A DNA stretch of 64,000 bases from an uncultured Eubacterium sp. (GTDB lineage Bacteria; Bacillota; Clostridia; Oscillospirales; Acutalibacteraceae): the NCBI GenBank assembly GCA_900539325.1, contig UQCC01000001.1, positions 62,001 through 126,000 on the forward strand, in the 5' to 3' direction. This document shows positions 7,603 to 16,205 of the stretch, piece by piece. Position 1 is the first letter of the stretch, and the number at the start of each line of letters is the position of its first letter. A program made the position numbers and the translations under genes. The notes below the pieces were generated by a model that worked only from the letters and a program-made list of their open reading frames with translations, searched no databases and was not told where the DNA came from.

Positions 7603-9829
7603 AGAAACAAAAACACAGGATAAAAAACAAGAAATAAAGTTAGAGGATTACGACGATAAATTTGACGAATTCTTTGAAGAAGTAAAAAAGAATCCGAATT
7701 ATAACAGTGACCTTATCAAAAAAGCGTATGATTTGGCTTACGAAGCACATAAAAATCAGCGTCGCCGTTCGGGTGAACCGTACATTATGCACCCTGTTGC
7801 CGTTGCAAAAATTTTGTTTGATTACGGCATGGACAATGAGTGTATTATCGGTGCGCTTCTCCATGATGTTGTTGAAGATACAACATATGACCTTAATTTT
7901 ATTCGTGAGCATTTCGGCGAAGAAGTTGCCGTGCTTGTTGACGGTGTAACAAAACTCGGAAAAATTCCGCTTTCCACCAAGGAAGAAGTGCAGGCAGAGA
8001 ATATCCGCAAAATGTTTATTGCGATGAACCAGGATGTTCGGGTCATCATTATCAAACTTGCCGACCGACTTCATAATATGCGTACGCTTCAGCATATGCC
8101 GCCGTATAAGCAAAGAGAAAAATCGCTTGAAACTCTTGAGATTTACGCTCCGATTGCTCACCGTCTCGGTATCCGTGCCGTTAAGGAAGAACTTGAGGAT
8201 TTGGCTCTTCGCTATCTTGACCCTTACGCTTACAAGGAAATTGAAAATTCTCTTTCTATGAAAATGGAAGAGGGCAGGGAGTTTCTTGAGGACATTAAGG
8301 CACAGATTAAAGAAAAAATCGAGCCTATTATGCCGGGGGCACAGATTACTTCAAGAGTAAAATCCGTTCACGGAATTTTCCGTAAACTGTATATCAAGGG
8401 CAAGAATTTTGAAGAAATCTATGATATCTATGCCGTTCGAATTATAGTTGATTCTATGATTGACTGCTATAACGCTCTCGGTATAGTTCACGATATGTTC
8501 ACGCCTCTTCCGGGCAGATTTAAGGATTATATTTCAACCCCTAAGCCTAATATGTATCAGTCGCTTCACACAACTGTACTGAGCAAAAAAGGTATTCCGT
8601 TTGAAATTCAAATTCGTACATGGGAGATGCACCGTACTGCCGAATACGGTATTGCCGCTCACTGGAAATACAAAATCGGTAAAGGCGGAGAAGATAATTT
8701 TGACACCTCACTTCAGTGGATTCATCAGGTGCTTGAAAACGGTGACTCAGCCGATAATGCCGAGGATATGGTTATGTCCATCAAGGGCGACCTTTCTATT
8801 GATGAAATTTATGTCTTTACCCCAAGAGGTGATGTAAAGTCGCTTCCGAAAGGCTCAACTGTCATCGACTTTGCGTATGCAATTCACTCGGCAGTCGGCA
8901 ACAAAATGGTCGGTGCAAAGGTAGACGGCAGAATTGTGCCGCTTGATACCGTTGTTCGTACAGGTCAGGTTGTGGAGATTATTACTTCAAAACAGCAGGG
9001 CAAAGGTCCGTCGAGGGATTGGCTCAAAATCGTAAAAACAGGTGAAGCACGCTCAAAAATCCGTGCTTGGTTCAAAAAAGAAAAGCGTGAAGAAAACATC
9101 GCTCAGGGTAAGCAGGATCTTGATCATGAATTCAGAAAGAACTTCTTGCGCTTTGAGGGTAATAAATACGAGGAATTCGTTAAGAAAATTGCCGAGCGTC
9201 AGCATTTTGACAGCATAGAGGATTTTTATGCCGCTATCGGTTACGGCGGTGTGCAGATTACCCGTCTTATGCCGGGAATTAAGGACGAATATAACCGTAA
9301 TTGGAAAGAGAAAGAACCTGCTCCCGCACTTACAACAAATACAGTAACTCAGGTTAACAGAGAACCTAAGTCCTCAGGCGGTGTTGTCGTTGAGGGAATA
9401 GATAATTGCCTTATCAATATGGCAAAATGCTGCAATCCGCTTCCGGGTGAAAATATTATCGGCTTTATAACAAGAGGTCACGGATTGACAATTCACCGCA
9501 GAGACTGCAAAAATGTTCCTGTTGATATAGAAAATTGTGCAGAACCGGAACGCTGGATAAACGCTCATTGGGACAGCAAGGTTAAGGTTGAGGCTCGCAG
9601 TTCGCTCAATGTATATGCCATTGACCGTGACGGCGTGGTGCTTGATATTACAACAACCATTGCAAACGCTCATGTAAAGATGCACTCTATCAATGCCCGC
9701 CCTATTAATGACGGTAACTGCCTTACTTCAATGAGTATTACGGTAAACAACAAAGAACATCTTGACGCTATTATTAAGCTTCTTAACAAGATAGACGGCG
9801 TATATCTTATTGAACGAAGCGATCAATAA
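7595..9829 (+). CDS. rel: Bifunctional (p)ppGpp synthetase/hydrolase
   Basis: The stringent-response enzyme, 744 residues, making and degrading (p)ppGpp on stalled ribosomes. Domains in order: HD hydrolase (MHPVAVAKIL, GALLHDVVEDT intact), synthetase (YDIYAVRIIV, LPGRFKDYIS, YQSLHTTVL), TGS (DEIYVFTPRGDVKSLPKGST), a conserved-cysteine/zinc-finger region (AKCCNPLPG) and a C-terminal ACT domain. RFKD in the synthetase loop is the form found in bifunctional Rel enzymes rather than RelA. The start is a TTG at 7595 that overlaps the recJ stop; a GAAGGGAAG lies just upstream. Neighbours dtd, MBL and hemZ are the usual clostridial partners. Confidence 0.96.
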   Translation: MSEETKTQDKKQEIKLEDYDDKFDEFFEEVKKNPNYNSDLIKKAYDLAYEAHKNQRRRSGEPYIMHPVAVAKILFDYGMDNECIIGALLHDVVEDTTYDLNFIREHFGEEVAVLVDGVTKLGKIPLSTKEEVQAENIRKMFIAMNQDVRVIIIKLADRLHNMRTLQHMPPYKQREKSLETLEIYAPIAHRLGIRAVKEELEDLALRYLDPYAYKEIENSLSMKMEEGREFLEDIKAQIKEKIEPIMPGAQITSRVKSVHGIFRKLYIKGKNFEEIYDIYAVRIIVDSMIDCYNALGIVHDMFTPLPGRFKDYISTPKPNMYQSLHTTVLSKKGIPFEIQIRTWEMHRTAEYGIAAHWKYKIGKGGEDNFDTSLQWIHQVLENGDSADNAEDMVMSIKGDLSIDEIYVFTPRGDVKSLPKGSTVIDFAYAIHSAVGNKMVGAKVDGRIVPLDTVVRTGQVVEIITSKQQGKGPSRDWLKIVKTGEARSKIRAWFKKEKREENIAQGKQDLDHEFRKNFLRFEGNKYEEFVKKIAERQHFDSIEDFYAAIGYGGVQITRLMPGIKDEYNRNWKEKEPAPALTTNTVTQVNREPKSSGGVVVEGIDNCLINMAKCCNPLPGENIIGFITRGHGLTIHRRDCKNVPVDIENCAEPERWINAHWDSKVKVEARSSLNVYAIDRDGVVLDITTTIANAHVKMHSINARPINDGNCLTSMSITVNNKEHLDAIIKLLNKIDGVYLIERSDQ

Positions 9830-9851
9830 AAAATTAATTTCGGAGAAAAAT

Positions 9852-10304
9852 ATGAAAGCAGTAATTCAACGCGTAAAATATGCAAGTGTAAAAATTGACG
9901 GCAATTTGGTCGGTGCTTGCAATCAAGGTTTTATGATTCTTTTGGGCGTACAGCAGGGCGACACCGAGGCTGATGCGGACAAGCTTCTCAAAAAAGTTCC
10001 CGTTCTTCGCATTTTTGAAGATGAAAACGGCAAAATGAACAAAAGCCTCCTTGATGTAAACGGTGAGGCTCTCGTTGTGTCGCAGTTTACGCTTCTTGCC
10101 GATTGTTCGCACGGCAGACGACCGTCGTTTACAAATTCCGCACCTCCTGATGTGGCTAACGCACTTTATGAATATTTTGTTCAGGGTATGAAAGACGCAG
10201 GGATTCAAAGAGTTGAAACAGGCGAGTTCGGTGCAGATATGGCTGTTGAACTTCTCAATGACGGTCCCGTTACAATTCTTCTCGATTCAAAGGAGCTTCA
10301 TTAA
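9852..10304 (+). CDS. dtd: D-aminoacyl-tRNA deacylase
   Basis: It removes D-amino acids from mischarged tRNA. The 150-residue length is typical. The catalytic SQFTLLADC motif and the C-terminal cross-subunit motif NDGPVTILLDS are intact. The ATG at 9852, preceded by GGAG, starts the family-typical MKAVIQRVKYASVKIDG; an ATG at 9810 inside the end of rel is rejected as the start. The stop overlaps the next ATG (TAATG). Confidence 0.96.
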   Translation: MKAVIQRVKYASVKIDGNLVGACNQGFMILLGVQQGDTEADADKLLKKVPVLRIFEDENGKMNKSLLDVNGEALVVSQFTLLADCSHGRRPSFTNSAPPDVANALYEYFVQGMKDAGIQRVETGEFGADMAVELLNDGPVTILLDSKELH

Positions 10305-10915
10305 TGAAAGTAATCAGTGAAAAATTCGGTTCAATGGATAATAATTGCAGTCTTATAATTGATGAAAAAACAAATCAAAGCGCACTTGTCGATTGCAACG
10401 AATTCAGTCAAAAAATGATTGATATGATCGGTGATACCGACCTTAAATATATACTTTTGACCCACGGTCACTTTGACCATATTATCGGCGTAAAGAGTGT
10501 TAAGGAAAAATACGGTGCACAGGTTGTCATCAGCAAAGAGGACGAACCTATGCTGAATTCGGCAAAGCTTTCTCTTGCTGTATTTTGTAATGCTCCGCAA
10601 AACAATGTTGATGCGGATATAATAGTTAAAGACGGTGATGAAATCACTTTGGGTGAAATTAAAATCAAGGTTATGGCTACACCGGGTCACACTTCGGGAA
10701 GTGTTTGTTATATTGCCGAAAACTGCATTTTTTCGGGTGACACTTTGTTTTATTGCTCGTGCGGCAGAACCGATTTTCCGTCAGGCTCTCCCGAGCAAAT
10801 GATGTCATCGCTTCAAAAACTCAAAGCACTCGACGGGGACTATAAGGTGTATACCGGTCACAATAACCTTACAACCCTTGATTTTGAACGCAAAAATAAT
10901 CCTTATATGAAGTAA
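10304..10915 (+). CDS. Metallo-beta-lactamase-fold hydrolase (glyoxalase II-like)
   Basis: A 203-residue MBL-fold hydrolase with the metal-binding THGHFDH motif, a second ligand histidine in ATPGHTSGSVCY, an aspartate in FSGDTLFY and a late histidine in YTGHNN. These place it with small glyoxalase II/YcbL-like thioester hydrolases, but the substrate is not evident. In many Clostridia a protein of this kind lies between dtd and hemZ, as here. It overlaps dtd by one base and leaves 4 bases before hemZ. Confidence 0.88.
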   Translation: MKVISEKFGSMDNNCSLIIDEKTNQSALVDCNEFSQKMIDMIGDTDLKYILLTHGHFDHIIGVKSVKEKYGAQVVISKEDEPMLNSAKLSLAVFCNAPQNNVDADIIVKDGDEITLGEIKIKVMATPGHTSGSVCYIAENCIFSGDTLFYCSCGRTDFPSGSPEQMMSSLQKLKALDGDYKVYTGHNNLTTLDFERKNNPYMK

Positions 10916-10919
10916 TTTT

Positions 10920-12344
10920 ATGATAATTAAGAATATAAACCACGATGCCTCCTATCACACAGAAAAAATCGCCGTTATGTTTTTCCCTCTTGAAAAGCTT
11001 AAAACCGACGGTGACGACAATGTTGTGATAGAAACAAAAAAAGAAAATAATTTGCTTTCGGTCAAAGTAAAGGCTTATTCTCGTTTTCTCGAAAAAACAT
11101 ATGAACTTAAAGAAAATGACGATGTAACTCACTCTTTGTCAATTCTTCTGTATGATACCTTGAGTGAACTTACGGGTTACAGTCTGCCGTGGGGCATACT
11201 TTACGGCGTTCGCCCGGCAAGGCTTATGCACGCAACGGTTGAAAAATACGGCGTTGACGTAGCAGTGCAAAAGTTCCTTGACGATAAGGTTGAGCAAAAG
11301 AAAATCGACCTTGCTCTGTCTGTTATGGAACGGGAAAATAAAATAATAGCACTCTCTCGTGATAATTCGTTTTCGCTTTATGTGTCAATTCCGTTTTGCC
11401 CGAGCAGGTGCTCATATTGTTCGTTTGTGTCACACAGCATAGCAAATGCAAAAGATTTGATTCAGCCGTATGTTGAACTTCTTTGCAGGGAACTTGAAAA
11501 TATCGGCAAAATCGCAAAAAATCTCGGTTTAAGGCTTGAGTCGATTTATTTCGGCGGCGGAACACCTACAACTCTTTCTGCCGAACAACTTGACATTTTG
11601 CTTACCGTTATTGAACGGAATTTTGATTTGTCAACTCTTCGTGAATATACCGTGGAAGCCGGCAGACCGGATACTGTAACCGAAGCAAAGCTTAATATGC
11701 TCATGTCGCATAATGTTGAAAGAATAAGCATAAATCCGCAAACATTCAGCGATGACGTGCTCAAAGCGATAGGCAGGAAGCACACTTGTGCTCAAACGAT
11801 TGAGGCGTATGAACTTGCACGCAAAGTCGGATTAAAAAATATCAATATGGATTTTATCGCGGGGCTTAATTCCGACACTCCCGAAAGCTTTAAGATGAGT
11901 ATTGATAAAGCTATTTCGCTCGCTCCCGAAAGTATTACGGTACATAATTTGGCACTTAAATCCGCCGCTTTTCTGTGCACCGAAAATGAATTTTTTGATT
12001 TAACCGAGCGTAGCAATGCCGCAAAAATGGTGGATTATTCGTATAATACCTTGCTTGAAAACGACTATAATCCGTATTATATGTACCGTCAAAGCAAGTC
12101 GCTCGGCAATCTTGAAAATGTCGGTTATGCAAAAGACGGCTTTGATTGTCTTTACAATGTTTTTATGATGGACGAAACACATACGGTGCTTGCCGCCGGT
12201 GCAGGAGCCGTTACAAAGCTGAAAGACCCCAAGACCGCTCATATTGAGAGAATATACAACTATAAGTATCCGTATGAGTATCTCAACAATTTTGATGAGG
12301 TTTTATCACGCAAGAAAGGAATAATTGAATTTTACGGTGAATAA
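10920..12344 (+). CDS. hemZ: HemZ-type radical SAM coproporphyrinogen dehydrogenase
   Basis: A 474-residue radical SAM protein with the cluster motif PFCPSRCSYCSF (CxxxCxYC) near residue 160, after an N-terminal domain that is typical of HemZ and absent from HemN/HemW. The GGGTPTTLS motif and the VERISINPQTFSDDVLKAIGRKH stretch are diagnostic of the HemN-like superfamily. It would oxidise coproporphyrinogen III without oxygen, although HemZ proteins often occur in organisms without complete heme pathways, so the substrate is uncertain. It is last in the rel-dtd-MBL run. The hisS-aspS pair that often follows is absent. Confidence 0.9.
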   Translation: MIIKNINHDASYHTEKIAVMFFPLEKLKTDGDDNVVIETKKENNLLSVKVKAYSRFLEKTYELKENDDVTHSLSILLYDTLSELTGYSLPWGILYGVRPARLMHATVEKYGVDVAVQKFLDDKVEQKKIDLALSVMERENKIIALSRDNSFSLYVSIPFCPSRCSYCSFVSHSIANAKDLIQPYVELLCRELENIGKIAKNLGLRLESIYFGGGTPTTLSAEQLDILLTVIERNFDLSTLREYTVEAGRPDTVTEAKLNMLMSHNVERISINPQTFSDDVLKAIGRKHTCAQTIEAYELARKVGLKNINMDFIAGLNSDTPESFKMSIDKAISLAPESITVHNLALKSAAFLCTENEFFDLTERSNAAKMVDYSYNTLLENDYNPYYMYRQSKSLGNLENVGYAKDGFDCLYNVFMMDETHTVLAAGAGAVTKLKDPKTAHIERIYNYKYPYEYLNNFDEVLSRKKGIIEFYGE

Positions 12345-12403
12345 AATTGTACAAATACACTTTTTGAAGTATGTACAAATTTCACTAATAATCACATTTG
12401 GTA

Positions 12404-12432
12404 TTGCATTAATTTACATATTGTAATATAAT
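12404..12432 (+). promoter_or_regulatory. Promoter of the coiled-coil protein gene
   Basis: TTGCAT (12404-12409), 17-base spacer, TATAAT (12427-12432), 20 bases ahead of the start codon at 12453 with AGAGG between. Confidence 0.6.
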
Positions 12433-12452
12433 GATATCAAAGAGGTGTAATT

Positions 12453-12881
12453 ATGAGAAATTTTAACGATGTAATTAATTCTGTTGACGAAGCTATCAAC
12501 AATGCAAAAAAGAACGGCTCTATTGACGAGGTCATTAATAAGACCAAGGAATATGCCAAAAAGAGCGCACAGGCAATAGAAATTTCCCGTAAAAGAATAG
12601 AACTTCTTGACACAAAGACCAAACTTGCCAAGGCTTATGAAAAGTACGGCAAACAGCAGTTTGCTCTTTACGAGGGCAAAGAGGTTAATCAAGATGAAAT
12701 CAACGCATCTTGCGAAGAAATTGTTATGCTCAAAAGTCAGTCCGAATTTTTAGAGGCTGAAATTGAGGCTTTTAAGGAAGCTATTGCCGCTCAGGTAGAC
12801 GCAAAAATGAATCCAAAAAAGGATGAAGATGTTGTGGTTGACGAGTCGGATATTGAGGTTGTTGAGGCAGAGTCCGAATAA
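12453..12881 (+). CDS. Small coiled-coil protein, function unknown
   Basis: A 142-residue, highly charged protein that I do not recognise. Residues 1-115 are almost entirely helix-forming with heptad-like spacing (NDVINSVDEAINNAKK, EISRKRIELLDTKTKLAKAY). The last 25 residues are a strongly acidic tail (KKDEDVVVDESDIEVVEAE). There is no signal peptide or membrane segment. It has its own promoter and is closed by a terminator at 12897, so it is monocistronic. The shape suggests a structural or chaperone-like cytoplasmic role, but nothing firmer can be said. Confidence 0.75.
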   Translation: MRNFNDVINSVDEAINNAKKNGSIDEVINKTKEYAKKSAQAIEISRKRIELLDTKTKLAKAYEKYGKQQFALYEGKEVNQDEINASCEEIVMLKSQSEFLEAEIEAFKEAIAAQVDAKMNPKKDEDVVVDESDIEVVEAESE

Positions 12882-12896
12882 TATACAATGATTTTT

Positions 12897-12926
12897 AAGA
12901 CGGTGTATTTTGCACCGTCTTTTTTT
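12897..12926 (+). terminator. Intrinsic terminator after the coiled-coil gene
   Basis: Stem AAGACGGTG / CACCGTCTT with a 7-base loop, followed by seven Ts. It lies immediately before the flippase coding region. Confidence 0.85.
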
Positions 12927-12938
12927 GTTGGTGATTTT

Positions 12939-14618
12939 GTGAATTTAAAGGGAAAATATCTGTCCTCCGCTTTTATTCTTTTGCTTTCAACCGTTATAGT
13001 CAAAGTTATTTCCGCAATATACAAAATTCCTCTTACCGCATTTATCGGTGGAGTCGGCAGGGGATATTTTGCTTATGCTTACAATCTTTGTTTGCCTATA
13101 CATGCCGTGACTATGGGTGCTTTTCCCATAGCCCTTTCAAAGCTTGTAAGCTCTTACAATTCAAAAGGTGATACAAGCAAGGTACTTTCACTTAAAAAAG
13201 GTTCATTCGGGATGTTTTCATTGGTTGGCTTTGTCGGAATGGCTGTTTTATTGTGTGCCGCAAAGCCTTATTCCGATTTAATCGCACATTCGCCAAAGGC
13301 AGTTTACACTGTTATGGTTCTTGCTCCGTCGGTGCTTTTTTCCTGTATTGGTGCGTCGTATCGTGGCTATTTTGAGGGATTTCTCAATATGATACCGACT
13401 GCGGTCAGTCAAACGATTGATGCTCTTTTTAAGATGATTTTCGGCTTACTTTTTGCCAAGTATTCAATGGCTTATCTTTTTGAACGGTATCAAGCAACGG
13501 GTATGGTACTCGGCACAACCGCCTGTGATGAGCAAACGGCATTGTCGCTGATTTATCCGTTCACTTCTGCTTGTGCTATGCTCGGCGTAACCCTCGGCGC
13601 ATTTGCAAGCCTTTGCTTTTTGAGTGTGTATTCAAAATATCACAGCTCTAAAATCAATGTCCGGCTTGATACAAAATCCGCAAATACGGAACTTCTCGCT
13701 TTTTCTTTTCCGATTATGGTGAGCACCTGTGTGCAAAGCGTTTTTCAATTTTTGGATACGGCAACCATTCAGCTTGCGTTGAGCACGATTAATATATCGG
13801 TACTTAGGAGCATGTTTTCACAGTCACTGAAAATTGTTAATATTTCAAATAGGGATTTGCCCACCTATGTTTTCGGTGTGTTTTCGGCTTCTCTTGATTT
13901 TAAAAATTTGGTGCCGGGTGTAACCATGGCTCTCGGTATTTCGGCTGTGCCTGTAATAAGCAGAGCGTTTGAGCAGAAAAATAAAGAACGGTTTACTGTT
14001 CTCGTAAATTCGGTTTATAAGTACACCGTGCTTCTTTCTTCTCTCGGAGGAATTGTTTTGTATGTGTGCAGTGAAGAAATACTCAATTTGTTTTACGGCA
14101 AAAATTCACGGGACATTGTCGTTTCGTCTGTCGATTTGGTAAAATATTTTGCACTCACCGTGGTCTTTTACTCGCTTGCAGGTACAGCCGTTTTTGCCGT
14201 TCAGGCAATCGGTCTTGCAAAAAAATCAATACTCCCTTATGCCGTGTCCGGTGTTATTAGGATTGTTTTGAATATTGTTTTGGTAACGGATGAACACTTT
14301 GTTCTTTACGGTGCGGTTATCAGCGGAGCGGTGGGCTATGCCGTTTTAACAGCGTGGAATATAGTTATATTTTGTAAATATACAAAAATAAAATTTGATT
14401 TTTTAAGAGTAATTTTGTTGCCGCTTTTTGTGTTCGGTTTAACTTTATATTTTTGTGAAATTTTCTTTAAACAGCCGTTTTTACCTGATTCGACAATTAG
14501 TTTGATTATAATTAAGGGTGTAATTTCGTTTGTTTTTTACTGTATATTGTGTTTTTTGTGCGGTATGCTGAATTTTAAAGATTTTTTTTGTAATTATATC
14601 ACTAAAAAAATTCACTAA
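12939..14618 (+). CDS. SpoVB/MurJ-like polysaccharide flippase
   Basis: An integral membrane protein of about 559 residues with some 12-14 hydrophobic segments, of the MATE-like PST/MurJ/SpoVB family that flips lipid-linked glycans. The opening (LSSAFILLLSTVIVKVISAI then PLTAFIGG) and the SYRGYFEGFLNMIPTAVSQ motif are family marks. The GTG at 12939 is chosen because an upstream in-frame ATG (12888) would make the ORF run through the preceding terminator. The following mazG, HU and rqcP reproduce the Bacillus yabM-yabN-yabO order, which supports orthology to the YabM/SpoVB group. A role in spore cortex or cell-wall precursor export is inference. Confidence 0.85.
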   Translation: MNLKGKYLSSAFILLLSTVIVKVISAIYKIPLTAFIGGVGRGYFAYAYNLCLPIHAVTMGAFPIALSKLVSSYNSKGDTSKVLSLKKGSFGMFSLVGFVGMAVLLCAAKPYSDLIAHSPKAVYTVMVLAPSVLFSCIGASYRGYFEGFLNMIPTAVSQTIDALFKMIFGLLFAKYSMAYLFERYQATGMVLGTTACDEQTALSLIYPFTSACAMLGVTLGAFASLCFLSVYSKYHSSKINVRLDTKSANTELLAFSFPIMVSTCVQSVFQFLDTATIQLALSTINISVLRSMFSQSLKIVNISNRDLPTYVFGVFSASLDFKNLVPGVTMALGISAVPVISRAFEQKNKERFTVLVNSVYKYTVLLSSLGGIVLYVCSEEILNLFYGKNSRDIVVSSVDLVKYFALTVVFYSLAGTAVFAVQAIGLAKKSILPYAVSGVIRIVLNIVLVTDEHFVLYGAVISGAVGYAVLTAWNIVIFCKYTKIKFDFLRVILLPLFVFGLTLYFCEIFFKQPFLPDSTISLIIIKGVISFVFYCILCFLCGMLNFKDFFCNYITKKIH

Positions 14619-14623
14619 AAACC

Positions 14624-14652
14624 TTGAAAAAGCCGTGTAAATAGTGTATATT
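14624..14652 (+). promoter_or_regulatory. Promoter of mazG
   Basis: TTGAAA (14624-14629), 17-base spacer, TATATT (14647-14652), 29 bases before the ATG at 14682. Confidence 0.6.
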
Positions 14653-14681
14653 ACTAAAAGACACTTAACGAGGAAATGATT

Positions 14682-15491
14682 ATGGCACAGGAATTTGTAT
14701 TAAAAGATAAATATAGTATAGATGACCTTATCGCTATTATCAAAGTACTTCGTGCACCGGGCGGTTGCCCTTGGGACAGAGAGCAAACTCACGAATCTAT
14801 AAAAAAGAATTTTATAGAGGAAACCTATGAGGTTGTTGAAGCGATTAATAAAAACAGTGCCGATATGCTTCGTGAAGAACTCGGCGATGTTCTTTTGCAA
14901 ATTGTTCTTCATACCGAAATGGAAAGTGAAAAAGGTTCTTTTACTTTTGACGATGTTGCAAACGATATTGTACAAAAGTTGGTTGTCCGTCATCCTCATG
15001 TTTTCGGTGATGTTGTTGCAAACGATACTGCCGAGGCACTTAACAGTTGGGATGCGGCAAAGCTGAAATCTAAGGGTCAAAAATCTCAAACCGAGTCTAT
15101 GCTCAGCGTGCCTCGTGAATTTCCGGCACTTATGCGTGCACAGAAAATTCAGCACAAGGCTGCTAAAATCGGCTTTGATTGGGATAATGTCAGCGGTGCG
15201 GTTGACAAACTCTATGAAGAGATTGATGAGTTAAAAACAGCAATGGATCAAGGCAAAAAAGCTGATATTGAAGAAGAATTCGGAGATGTTCTCTTTTCTT
15301 GTGTAAATATTGCTCGATTTATTGATGTAGACAGCGAGGAGGCACTTACCGCAGCTTCCGACAAGTTTATGTCACGCTTTTCACTTGTTGAGCAAATGGC
15401 AAACAAACAGGGAATCGATATGAAAAACTCTTCAATTCAAGAGCTTGATATGCTTTGGAACAAGGCTAAGAAAATAAAAAATGCCGAGTAA
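14682..15491 (+). CDS. mazG: Nucleoside triphosphate pyrophosphohydrolase MazG
   Basis: A house-cleaning enzyme that hydrolyses NTPs, including aberrant ones, to NMP and PPi. The 269 residues carry two tandem MazG domains. The first has GGCPWDREQTHESI, EETYEVVEAI and ELGDVLLQIVLH; the second has IGFDWDNVSGAVDKLYEEI with EEFGDVLFSCVNIARF. The EExxE/ExxD metal ligands are present in both. Two ATGs (14676 and 14682) are in frame; the second is seven bases from GAGGA and starts the normal MAQEF. There is no N-terminal methylase domain, unlike Bacillus YabN. Confidence 0.95.
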   Translation: MAQEFVLKDKYSIDDLIAIIKVLRAPGGCPWDREQTHESIKKNFIEETYEVVEAINKNSADMLREELGDVLLQIVLHTEMESEKGSFTFDDVANDIVQKLVVRHPHVFGDVVANDTAEALNSWDAAKLKSKGQKSQTESMLSVPREFPALMRAQKIQHKAAKIGFDWDNVSGAVDKLYEEIDELKTAMDQGKKADIEEEFGDVLFSCVNIARFIDVDSEEALTAASDKFMSRFSLVEQMANKQGIDMKNSSIQELDMLWNKAKKIKNAE

Positions 15492-15511
15492 TCGGCAATG
15501 GAGGATTTATT

Positions 15512-15787
15512 ATGAACAAAACTGAATTGGTAGCAGCTGTAGCTGCAAAGGCAGAATTATCAAAGAAAGACGCAGAAGCAGCAGTAGCAGCAACATTTGA
15601 CGCTATTACAGCAGCTCTTGCAGAAGGCGACAAGGTAGCTCTCGTTGGTTTCGGTACATTCGCAGTTAAGGAAAGAGCAGCTCGTACAGGCCTCAACCCA
15701 CAAACAAAGGCTAAGATTGAAATTCCTGCATCAAAGGCTCCAAGCTTCAAGGCAGGCAAGGCACTTAAGGACGCTGTTAACGCTTAA
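15512..15787 (+). CDS. hup: HU-type DNA-binding protein
   Basis: A 91-residue histone-like DNA-bending protein. The MNKTELVAAVAAKAELSKKDAE start, the VGFGTFAVKERAARTGLNP beta-arm and the C-terminal SFKAGKALKDAVN are classic HU. Codon use is strongly biased (GCA, GCT, AAG), as in highly expressed genes, unlike neighbouring mazG. A GGAGG precedes the start and an intrinsic terminator follows the stop. Confidence 0.97.
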   Translation: MNKTELVAAVAAKAELSKKDAEAAVAATFDAITAALAEGDKVALVGFGTFAVKERAARTGLNPQTKAKIEIPASKAPSFKAGKALKDAVNA

Positions 15788-15804
15788 TTATTTGCAATAA
15801 AATT

Positions 15805-15836
15805 CAAGGTGTCTTTCGGGACACCTTGTTTTATTT
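15805..15836 (+). terminator. Intrinsic terminator after hup
   Basis: Stem CAAGGTGT / ACACCTTG around CTTTCGGG, then a T-rich run (TTTTATTT). It separates hup from rqcP, so rqcP depends on read-through or its own promoter. Confidence 0.85.
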
Positions 15837-15848
15837 AAAGGAGAAGTT

Positions 15849-16088
15849 ATGCGACTTGATAAATATTTAAAGGTATCTCGCATCATAAAACGCCGAACTG
15901 TTGCAAATGAAGCTTGCGATGCAGGCAGAGTAGAGGTTAACGGCAAGGTGGCAAGAGCATCGTATGATGTTAAGGTTGGCGATGTCATAAAGGTGTCGCT
16001 CGGCTCAAATGAGCGTGAGTATGAAGTGCTTGAGGTTCTTGAGCATGCGCTTAAAGAAGATGCCACAAAAATGTATAAGGCTTTGTAA
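15849..16088 (+). CDS. rqcP: RqcP-like S4 RNA-binding protein
   Basis: A 79-residue protein consisting essentially of one S4 domain (MRLDKYLKVSRIIKRRTVANEACDAG, then VEVNGKVARASYDVKVGD). It matches RqcP/YabO, which works with RqcH on stalled 50S subunits to add alanine tails in ribosome quality control; Hsp15 is the related enterobacterial family. The place after mazG and HU is the same as in other Firmicutes. It is followed at once by a terminator whose stem begins in the stop codon. Confidence 0.92.
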   Translation: MRLDKYLKVSRIIKRRTVANEACDAGRVEVNGKVARASYDVKVGDVIKVSLGSNEREYEVLEVLEHALKEDATKMYKAL

Positions 16089-16120
16089 GGTACAGAACAA
16101 TCTGTACCTTATTTTTTTAT
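16087..16120 (+). terminator. Intrinsic terminator after rqcP
   Basis: Perfect stem AAGGTACAG / CTGTACCTT with a six-base loop, followed by ATTTTTTTATT. The 5' arm starts inside the rqcP stop codon. Confidence 0.88.
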
Positions 16121-16132
16121 TATTTTTGAATA

Positions 16133-16161
16133 TTGTTTAGTGTACAAAATAATGCTACAAT
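16133..16161 (+). promoter_or_regulatory. Promoter of pdxST
   Basis: TTGTTT (16133-16138), 17-base spacer, TACAAT (16156-16161). It is 45 bases ahead of the pdxS start, with AGAGG in between. Confidence 0.6.
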
Positions 16162-16164
16162 GTG

Positions 16165-16178
16165 TTTGTTCGAACAAA
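16165..16178 (+). promoter_or_regulatory. 14-base palindrome at the pdxS transcription start
   Basis: TTTGTTCGAACAAA is a perfect palindrome three bases past the -10 box, where a bound repressor would block initiation. The protein that might bind it is unknown. Confidence 0.4.
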
Positions 16179-16205
16179 GAATAATGTTTCAGAGGTAATA
16201 TAAAA

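Noticed and set aside
12888..12938. Possible N-terminal extension of the SpoVB-like flippase from an ATG at 12888
   Set aside because: The extension would translate through an intrinsic terminator (12897-12926) and has no ribosome site; the GTG at 12939 gives the family-like start.
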